Shown here in pieces: positions 5,798 to 11,138 of a stretch of 11,138 nt of DNA. The stretch comes from Dehalococcoidia bacterium (lineage in GTDB: Bacteria; Chloroflexota; Dehalococcoidia; Bin125): assembly GCA_007571275.1 (NCBI GenBank), contig RKRS01000231.1, forward strand, positions 1-11,138. The letters are read 5' to 3'. The notes beneath the pieces were generated by a model. It did not search any database. It had not been told where the DNA came from and worked only from the letters and a program-made list of their open reading frames with translations. Every line of letters starts with the position of its first letter. Position 1 is the first letter of the stretch. Made by a program: the position numbers and the translations under genes.

Positions 5798-7015
5798 ATG
5801 GCTGGTCCACTTGATGGTGTGCGCGTGTTCGACTTGACCCTCTGGATGGTTGGACCATGGGCGTCGATGCAGCTGGGCGCATTGGGCGCCGATGTTATTC
5901 ACATCGAGCAGCCCGGCGTCGATCCGCGTACGCTCGGCGCGGGAGTGCCGCCCGCCATCAACGGCACCTCGATCGGCTACATCACCTGGAACATGAACAA
6001 GCGCGGACTGTTCCTTGACCTGAAGTCTCCATCCGATCGACAGACAGCCTACGAGCTGCTGCAGACCTGCGATGTCTTCATGATCAACATGCGTCCTGGC
6101 GCCGCTGAGCGCATGGGCGTCGGCTATGAGCAGGTCGCGGCAGTCAATCCAAACATCGTCTACACCGCGATCACTGGTTGGGGTGAGGTCGGGCCAATGC
6201 ACGACAAGCCAGGCGCCGATGTCCAGTGCCAGTACTTCACGGGCTTCTGGTCAGTCAGCGGCAAACGTGACGGTCGCCCCGAGGTCTACCGACACTTCAC
6301 CCAGATGGACGCCAGCACGGGCAACGTCGCCGCGCAGGCGGTACTGATGGGTCTGCTGGCTCGCAAGCGCACGGGACGGGGACAACGCATCCATGTCGGC
6401 ATGCTGCGAGCCGGCATGGCGCTGCAGAGTGGTCGGATCGCCGAATTTCTGGCCACTGGCATCCAACATCAGCCGTTGGGTTCGGCCGGATTCGCCGCCG
6501 CGCCCGATCAGGCGTTTCGCTGTCAGGGCGGCGACTGGATCGGCGTCGCCGCGACCAGCGAAACGGAGTGGCTGCGATTGTGCGAGGCGTTGCAGGCGTC
6601 GGAGGCGGAGAGTCTGAGCGACTTAGCGTCTGATCCTCGGTTTGCGACCAATCTAGATCGCGTCGCGCACAGGGATGAACTGGCGGCCATCTTGCAGCGC
6701 GCCTTCGCGCAACGCCCGCGCCAGTACTGGATGCTGAGACTGTCTGCGGCCGATGTTCCCTGCGGCTATCCGATCTCGTTCGAGTCGCTGCAGCATCACG
6801 CGCAGGCGATCGAGAACGGCTACCTGCGCGAGGTCACCACCTCCGGCTGGGGAGATGTCTGGACCGGTGGGCCGCCGTGGGAGTTGTCACGCACGCCAGC
6901 GCGTTGGCTGGGGACGCCGTTGCCGGGTGAGCACACTGGCGACATCCTGGATGAACTGACGCAGCGCACGGCGTCGACGTTGGCGGAGCAGCCGACGCCG
7001 ATCGTGGGCGACTGA
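5798..7015 (+). CDS. CaiB/BaiF family (family III) CoA-transferase, first of a tandem pair
   Basis: Predicted cytoplasmic enzyme that moves CoA between carboxylic acids through an enzyme-bound aspartyl anhydride/thioester. The 405 residues carry GPLDGVRVFDL (3-13), the GPWASMQLGALGADVIHIEQPG nucleotide-CoA binding segment (19-40) and NMNKRGLFLDL (65-75). The Asp171 region (QMDASTGNVAAQAV) corresponds to the catalytic Asp of formyl-CoA transferase, and RTGRGQRIHV follows. Length matches the family. The start at 5798 is set by GGAGG and by homology to the MxGPLDG start of the next gene. The frame stays open back to 5480, but those 106 codons only translate the palindromic repeats. The following CoA-transferase gene starts one base after this stop. 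Acid and CoA donor are unknown; a heteromer with the next protein is plausible, as in benzylsuccinate BbsEF or SmtAB. Confidence 0.93.
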   Translation: MAGPLDGVRVFDLTLWMVGPWASMQLGALGADVIHIEQPGVDPRTLGAGVPPAINGTSIGYITWNMNKRGLFLDLKSPSDRQTAYELLQTCDVFMINMRPGAAERMGVGYEQVAAVNPNIVYTAITGWGEVGPMHDKPGADVQCQYFTGFWSVSGKRDGRPEVYRHFTQMDASTGNVAAQAVLMGLLARKRTGRGQRIHVGMLRAGMALQSGRIAEFLATGIQHQPLGSAGFAAAPDQAFRCQGGDWIGVAATSETEWLRLCEALQASEAESLSDLASDPRFATNLDRVAHRDELAAILQRAFAQRPRQYWMLRLSAADVPCGYPISFESLQHHAQAIENGYLREVTTSGWGDVWTGGPPWELSRTPARWLGTPLPGEHTGDILDELTQRTASTLAEQPTPIVGD

Positions 7016-7016
7016 C

Positions 7017-8183
7017 GTGCCTGGTCCGCTGGACGGCTACCGCATTGTTGAAATCGCCGAAGGCGTCGCGGGACCGTACACCGCGATGTCGCTGGGCGAC
7101 GCCGGCGCGGACGTGATCAAGATTGAGTCGCCTTCGGGAGACCGAGCGCGGGCTTGGGCTCCGCAGACGGCGAGCGGGACCTCGGCGCTGTTCCAGGCGC
7201 TCAATCGCAACAAGCGAGGCCTCGCGCTCGACTGGTCAGCGGAACGCGACCTCGAGGTCGCTCGCCGGTTACTGACCAGCGCCGATGTCGCGATTGTCGA
7301 CAAGTTCGGACTACCCGACGCCTTGAGATGGGAATCACTGAATGCTCCGGGTCTCGTCTACTGCGTGATGTCGGGATTTGGACCATCTGGCCCGTGGTCA
7401 GACCGTCCAGGCTCGGAGTTGGCCGCCCAGCTGGCGAGCGAGGCCACCGCTTCACTGGGTGTGATTGGTGATGAGCCGGTCAGACACGGTGGCGATATCG
7501 GTTCGATGTACGCCGCCAACTACGCGATCCAGGCGATCTGCGCGGCGTTGTACGCGCGTGATGAGTCCGAGCCAACTGCGCCGAGCGGCGGCCAACGGAT
7601 CGAGGTTTCGCTCTTCGGCAGCCTGCTGGCGATGCGCTCCACCCTCTGGGTGGCGCTGTCCAATCCCGACGAGTGGTGGGGCTTCCACCTCGACTCCTAC
7701 GTCAAGCCGCCTGATCATGGATACCAGTGCCGGGATTTGCCGATCTATTTCTCTCTGGCGCGGATACGCGGCGACGCGTTTGAGTCGCTGATTGATGCGC
7801 TGGACATGGCTTGGGCGCGAACGCATCCCGATTTTGACCGATTGCGAACTGACGGCGCCGGTGGAGCCGGTCGCTACGCGGCGGAGTTGAAGCCGTTATG
7901 GGAACGCGGGTTCACGAACTTCGACGCCGCGCATGTGATTGAGATTGTTGAACAGCACGGCGGTTGGGCGTTTCCCATGCATGACTACGAGCGGTTAAGT
8001 CAGGATCCGCAGGTCGAGGCGGTGGGCGCGTTGGTCGATGTCGAGCAGGCGGATGGCTCGGCGCTGCGGCAGGTCGCGCCACCGTGGGATTTTGAACGGA
8101 CGCCGGCATCGATTCGGCGTCCCGCGCCGAGGTTGGGCGAGCATCAGCAGGAGGTACTCAGTCAGATACTGCGCTCGATATGA
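7017..8183 (+). CDS. CaiB/BaiF family (family III) CoA-transferase, second of a tandem pair
   Basis: A second family III CoA-transferase, 388 residues, distant paralogue of the first. It has MPGPLDGYRIVEIAEGVAGPY at the N-terminus, GDAGADVIKIESPSGDRAR (27-45, with the complete KIExPxGD motif that the first copy lacks) and NRNKRGLALDW (63-73). The candidate catalytic Asp160 sits in GGDIGSMYAANYA, followed by SGGQRIEVSL. The GTG start at 7017 lies one base after the upstream TGA and matches the start of its paralogue, so translation is probably coupled. No better ATG precedes the conserved GPLDG. The variable second domain differs strongly between the two proteins, for example DEWWGFHLDSYV here. 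Both keep an Asp at the catalytic position, so neither is obviously inactive. Substrate is unknown. The gene converges on the minus-strand thiolase operon. Confidence 0.92.
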   Translation: MPGPLDGYRIVEIAEGVAGPYTAMSLGDAGADVIKIESPSGDRARAWAPQTASGTSALFQALNRNKRGLALDWSAERDLEVARRLLTSADVAIVDKFGLPDALRWESLNAPGLVYCVMSGFGPSGPWSDRPGSELAAQLASEATASLGVIGDEPVRHGGDIGSMYAANYAIQAICAALYARDESEPTAPSGGQRIEVSLFGSLLAMRSTLWVALSNPDEWWGFHLDSYVKPPDHGYQCRDLPIYFSLARIRGDAFESLIDALDMAWARTHPDFDRLRTDGAGGAGRYAAELKPLWERGFTNFDAAHVIEIVEQHGGWAFPMHDYERLSQDPQVEAVGALVDVEQADGSALRQVAPPWDFERTPASIRRPAPRLGEHQQEVLSQILRSI

Positions 8184-8335
8184 TCGAGGTGATCGACACA
8201 TTGCCGCGATCATCAGCGATTGCCAGGCAGAATATGGATTCCTCCAAGAACCGCACAGACAACGCCAAGCGGAACGCTCCCACACCTGCAAAGGAGGAGC
8301 CGGAAGCGCGGCCGTCTCCCTCGGTTCGGCGGCCG

Positions 8336-8857
8336 TTACCTCGCACCATTGAAACTCGAGGCGCTTGATTGTGTTTCTTCGGTTGTCTGGATGTCGATTG
8401 CAGGTAGCTCGGTTTGTTCTTCGACCGCGCCCGCGACGATTGTCTGTTGATTGAGAGTGAAATCTTCGACTGCGCTCTCCAGCACTACATCTCGGAGTTC
8501 TCGTTCAGAAGCGCCAGCGTAGTGATCACGAATGATCTCGAGGTTCACCCCAGCGCCGACCTCACGGGTCCAATACGCGAGTCCAAGAAGAAACCACGTG
8601 ATCAGTGACGCGCAGAAAGCCAGGATCGTCAACACGGCCGGCGACGTGAAGGCGAGCCGTGTCTCGCCAAGCAGCCCGCTGACTGTTAACAATGCGACGC
8701 TGGCCGTGAAGAGAGCCGCAGTCTTGACATCCTGCGCACTGATATGGGCAAGCTGTTCTCGAACCCGCACTTGGGCTTCGACCAACAAGTAATCACGCAC
8801 TCCTTCCTCGAAGGCGCGCGCGGGCCATCCGGCTTCAGACGAATGGTCATCAACCAT
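8336..8857 (-). CDS. Two-TM membrane protein, hypothetical
   Basis: The 173-residue product has an amphipathic N-terminal helix (EEGVRDYLLVEAQVRVREQLAHISAQDVKTAALF, with key residues Glu33, Asp43 and Lys45). Two membrane segments follow at about 45-63 and 72-96, then a cytoplasmic tail with helical segments and a Glu/Thr/Ser-rich end. The HI-x-x-x-D-x-K-T-A-A-L-F pattern entering TM1 recalls small two-TM proteins such as the Pycsar TM effector (DUF5706) or SLATT groups, but the likeness is weak and no nucleotide cyclase gene is present. It starts 6 bp after the stop of the DUF35 gene on the same strand, with no Shine-Dalgarno, so it may be translated by reinitiation. Base composition looks less GC-rich than its neighbours, hinting at a different origin. 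Function is unknown. Confidence 0.72.
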   Translation of the reverse strand: MVDDHSSEAGWPARAFEEGVRDYLLVEAQVRVREQLAHISAQDVKTAALFTASVALLTVSGLLGETRLAFTSPAVLTILAFCASLITWFLLGLAYWTREVGAGVNLEIIRDHYAGASERELRDVVLESAVEDFTLNQQTIVAGAVEEQTELPAIDIQTTEETQSSASSFNGAR

Positions 8858-8863
8858 TGATGA

Positions 8864-9316
8864 TTAGTGTTGGTTCCGAGCCGGGCGGAAGACGGGGAGA
8901 GTGATTTCGTCGTTGACCTGCCGAAAATCGACCGCGACCGGCAGGTCGCAGCTGACGTCCTGGTCGTCGATATCGACCAGTGTTGAGTACATGTACGGGC
9001 CCTCTTCGAGCTTGATCAGCGCGACGGTGTAGGGGTACTCGTCGGGCGCCCAGCCAGGGAAGTACTTCTGCCACATACGGATCCAGGACCAGACCGTTCC
9101 CTGACCGGAGATCGGACGCCATTCCCAGTCGTCCTGCAGACAGCGCGGGCAGGCCTCGGCCGGCGGGAACCAGGGCAGGTCGCAGATGTTGCAGAACTGA
9201 ATCTGCAGCACGCCCTCGCGACAGCCGTCCCAGAAAGGCTTGGTCAGGCCGATCACCGGTGGTAGCGGTTTCTCGTAGCTCTGCGCTGCGGACGGTGCAT
9301 CGGTCTGAGCGGTCAT
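8864..9316 (-). CDS. DUF35 zinc-ribbon/OB-fold acyl-CoA-associated protein
   Basis: The 150-residue partner of the thiolase-fold protein encoded just upstream. The N-terminal helix (KPFWDGCREGVLQIQ, 26-40) leads into a rubredoxin-like zinc ribbon with Cys42-x2-Cys45 and Cys56-x2-Cys59. An OB-fold follows (GQGTVWSWIRMW, PYTVALIKLEEGPYMYSTLVD, up to the DFRQVNDEITLPVFRP end). These are the DUF35_N and DUF35 domains. In known systems such proteins bind the CoA part of the substrate and form a tetramer with thiolase-like subunits (for example ChsH2-DUF35 with Ltp2). The start at 9316 overlaps the thiolase stop as ATGA (9313-9316). An in-frame start at 9451 lies inside the thiolase gene and gives an Arg-rich extension, so it is rejected. 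Overlap and family pairing support one complex. Confidence 0.93.
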   Translation of the reverse strand: MTAQTDAPSAAQSYEKPLPPVIGLTKPFWDGCREGVLQIQFCNICDLPWFPPAEACPRCLQDDWEWRPISGQGTVWSWIRMWQKYFPGWAPDEYPYTVALIKLEEGPYMYSTLVDIDDQDVSCDLPVAVDFRQVNDEITLPVFRPARNQH

Positions 9317-10491
9317 TGATCGTCTCGCTTCAAAATGTGTCCGGTGGCCAGCGGCGCGGCGCAGGCGTAGAGGCCGTATTGCGCATCGTCGACCTGTCGT
9401 TCGCCGCAAGTTTGTCGCAGTTGGCGGACGGCCTCGACATGCAGCGCCCAACCCTGCATGTAGGACTCGCTCGTGTGGCCGCCACCGGTGTTGAGCGGCA
9501 GTTCACCGTGTAATCCGATCCGCTCCGGCGTGATCCAGTCGCCGCCCTCGCCGCGTTCACAGAAGCCCATGCCTTCGAGCGTGAACAACATCGTCGGCGT
9601 GAAGTTGTCGTATAGCTGAGCGAAGGCGAGGTCCTCGCGCTGCGCCTCGGAGATGGCGAACAGATCATCCGCGATCTGTGACATCGGCTCATGCCAGAAG
9701 TCATCGGCGACGTAGACGGGGGTGATGTCGGACGCCTGCGATGTGGCGTGAATCAGGACCGGCGTGTGTTTGAGGTCGCGGGCGCGTTCGGCCGAGGTGA
9801 CGATGAAGCAGACGCCGCCGTCGTTGATCAGGCAGTAGTCGAACAGGCAGAGCGGCTCGGCGATGTAGCGCGCCCCGTGGTAGTCATCCATCGTGATCGG
9901 TCGCTGCATCACGGCGTTGGGATTGAGCGCGGCGTTGGCGCGGTTGGAGATGGCCAGATGACCGAGCGGCTCCGTCGTGGTGCCGTAGCGATACTGGTGT
10001 CGGCGGAACATCATCGAGGTCACCGCGCCGGGCGAGGTCATCCCGTAGGGAGCCTCGAACATCGCCTGAGTCGAGATGCCGCGATTCTCGCCGCCATACC
10101 GCGCGCCGGCCGAGCGTCCGTTGTTGCCGTAGATACAGGCGACAACGTCGGCCATGCCATTGGCGACCGCCAGCGCCGCGTACTGCAGGGCAATGCCCGA
10201 CTGGCGCCCCTCACCCGGTAAAACGTTGACGAAGCGTGGATGTCGGAGGCCGATCATCTCACACATTCGACCGTAGTGAGGCAGGCGGGAGACGATCACG
10301 CCATCGACCTCGGTGCGGCGCAGGCCGGCGTCGTTCAGCGCTTCACGGAAGGCGATCAGTCCCAGCTCATAGGCCGAGCGTTCAGGATCGAGGTCGCGGT
10401 AGATCGCGCCAAACTCGGTCGTGCCGACACCGACGATGGCGGTCTTGTCCTGCAGATTGCGTAGATCGCTGCGGTCAGGTTGGGTGCTCAT
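9313..10491 (-). CDS. Thiolase-fold (SCP-x/Ltp-like) protein, probable retro-aldolase rather than thiolase
   Basis: A 392-residue member of the SCP-x/lipid-transfer-protein branch of the thiolase superfamily. Family features are AIVGVGTTEFG (18-28), REALNDAGL (49-57), AALAVANGMADVVACIYG (105-122), LYDNFTPTMLFTLEGMGFCERGEGG (293-317), LPLNTGGG (331-338) and QLRQTCGERQV (357-367). The nucleophilic Cys of the CxSG motif is replaced: the site reads GRQSG with Arg96. The usual GGxLSxGHPxG motif reads GGHTSESYMQG, putting Tyr344 at the His position, and the C-terminal CGGG is CAAPLATG (Cys377). These changes match Ltp2-type steroid side-chain aldolases, which work with Tyr residues together with a DUF35 protein. 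Such a protein follows here with an ATGA overlap. A C-C bond-cleaving retro-aldol reaction on an acyl-CoA is therefore likelier than thiolysis. Substrate unknown. Confidence 0.92.
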   Translation of the reverse strand: MSTQPDRSDLRNLQDKTAIVGVGTTEFGAIYRDLDPERSAYELGLIAFREALNDAGLRRTEVDGVIVSRLPHYGRMCEMIGLRHPRFVNVLPGEGRQSGIALQYAALAVANGMADVVACIYGNNGRSAGARYGGENRGISTQAMFEAPYGMTSPGAVTSMMFRRHQYRYGTTTEPLGHLAISNRANAALNPNAVMQRPITMDDYHGARYIAEPLCLFDYCLINDGGVCFIVTSAERARDLKHTPVLIHATSQASDITPVYVADDFWHEPMSQIADDLFAISEAQREDLAFAQLYDNFTPTMLFTLEGMGFCERGEGGDWITPERIGLHGELPLNTGGGHTSESYMQGWALHVEAVRQLRQTCGERQVDDAQYGLYACAAPLATGHILKRDDQ

Positions 10492-10519
10492 GCGCCGAGT
10501 CTAGGGCGTGCCGGCTTGC

Positions 10520-11138
10520 TCAGCTGAGCCCCAGCAATGGTCGGGCGTTGCTGGACAGAATCAGGTCCAGCTCATGATCGGTCAGGCCACTGCGCAGCAG
10601 CTGCAACACTTGCGGACGCTGATCCGCGCCTGGCGCGTCGGAACCGAACAGGACCCGTTCGACGCCCAGGGTTCGAATCAGACGGGCGGCGTCTTCGAGC
10701 GCGCAGGCGCGGCGACCGTCGCGGCAGGTGAAGTGGCCATCGTTGAAGCCGCCGGCGGTGTCGAAGAGCACCTGCGGGAAGCGTCTGGCGATCTCGAGGC
10801 GCTGATCCCAATACGCGCCGGGCATGTGCGCCATGATGAAATGTAACTTGGGAAATCGTTCGAAGACGGGGATGAAGTGGTCAGGCATGCCATAGACGTC
10901 TGAACCGGGACCGCCGCGCAACGCGCCGGTGTCGCTGAGGATCGGCAGACCAAGCGCTTCCAGTCGCGCGTAGAGCGGCATCATTCGCTCATCGGCAGGG
11001 AAGTAGCGACCCAGCCCGGGGTGCATCTTGACTCCACGAGCCCCCAGCGCGACGCCACGCTCCAGTTCCTCCATCAGCAGGTCGGTTTCGCCCCATGTGC
11101 CGATGTCGCAGCAGAGGAATGTGCGGATACGCGGATCG
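10520..11138 (-). CDS. Amidohydrolase family 2 (metal-dependent, partial; 5' end outside window)
   Basis: The 3' two thirds or so of an Amidohydro_2 (TIM-barrel) protein. At least 205 codons are visible and the frame runs open to the window edge, so the ATG at 11074 is internal. The segment before it reads DPRIRTFLCCDIGTWGETDLL, as expected inside this fold. Visible motifs relative to that Met are GARGVKMHPG (11-20), LPILSDTGAL (43-52), HFIMAHMPGAYWD (78-90, His83 a likely metal or catalytic residue), VLFDTAGG (102-109) and VLFGSDAPG (141-149, Asp146 the conserved metal-binding Asp). The N-terminal HxH metal site is off-window. Members hydrolyse C-N or lactone bonds or decarboxylate aromatic acids (ACMSD, gamma-resorcylate decarboxylase), so the reaction is open. 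The gene ends 28 bp before the thiolase start and looks like part of the same operon. Confidence 0.9.
   Translation of the reverse strand, partial: DPRIRTFLCCDIGTWGETDLLMEELERGVALGARGVKMHPGLGRYFPADERMMPLYARLEALGLPILSDTGALRGGPGSDVYGMPDHFIPVFERFPKLHFIMAHMPGAYWDQRLEIARRFPQVLFDTAGGFNDGHFTCRDGRRACALEDAARLIRTLGVERVLFGSDAPGADQRPQVLQLLRSGLTDHELDLILSSNARPLLGLS

Noticed and set aside
8184..8335. Short inverted repeats between the convergent genes (for example CGGCC/GGCCG and GCTCC/GGAGC) as bidirectional terminator
   Set aside because: Stems are only 5 bp with loops of about 15 bases and no T-run.
8180..8368. Plus-strand 62-codon frame starting in an ATGA overlap with the second CoA-transferase stop
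   Set aside because: Low-complexity Ser/Arg/Pro/Asn composition, no recognisable fold, and its end overlaps the convergent two-TM gene; the overlap start alone is weak evidence.
9317..9451. 45-residue N-terminal extension of the DUF35 protein
   Set aside because: It lies inside the thiolase gene in another frame and is Arg-rich; the ATGA start at 9316 fits the family length.

Overview
The window looks like part of a GC-rich bacterial chromosome, most likely from a Chloroflexota lineage (SAR202/Dehalococcoidia-like or Thermomicrobia-like). That placement is inference. It rests on a Tat/lipobox solute-binding protein with a long glutamine-rich linker, several CaiB/BaiF CoA-transferases, an SCP-x-type thiolase paired with a DUF35 protein, and an amidohydrolase. 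No rRNA, tRNA, CRISPR array, integrase or transposase gene was seen. Bases 1-63 hold no gene I can support; an upstream gene could end there, but which frame is unclear.

Layout. (1) 64-902, plus strand: two overlapping genes for small single-pass membrane proteins that look like paralogues. (2) 955-5025, minus strand: an oligopeptide/dipeptide-type ABC importer operon in the order binding lipoprotein, DppB-like permease, DppC-like permease. A strong hairpin lies between the first two genes. The two ATPase genes usual in such operons are absent. (3) 5026-5143: divergent intergenic region. (4) 5144-5461, plus strand: small hypothetical protein. (5) 5462-5797: non-coding stretch with two tandem palindromic elements of about 110 bp. 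(6) 5798-8183, plus strand: two family III CoA-transferase genes separated by one base. (7) 8184-8335: short gap between convergent genes, with no convincing terminator. (8) 8336-11138, minus strand: an apparent operon in the order partial amidohydrolase (cut by the window edge), thiolase-fold protein, DUF35 zinc-ribbon/OB-fold protein, two-TM membrane protein.

How the parts may work together. The CoA-transferase pair could activate a carboxylic acid as its CoA thioester. The thiolase-fold/DUF35 pair could then cleave a C-C bond of an acyl-CoA. The thiolase-fold protein lacks the nucleophilic Cys (Arg96 there) and has Tyr344 where thiolases carry the GHP-motif His. This fits the Ltp2-type retro-aldolases of steroid side-chain breakdown better than a true thiolase. 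The amidohydrolase could hydrolyse or decarboxylate a related substrate. The result resembles a small catabolic island of unknown substrate next to a substrate importer. Only the individual family assignments are well supported; the joint pathway is inference.
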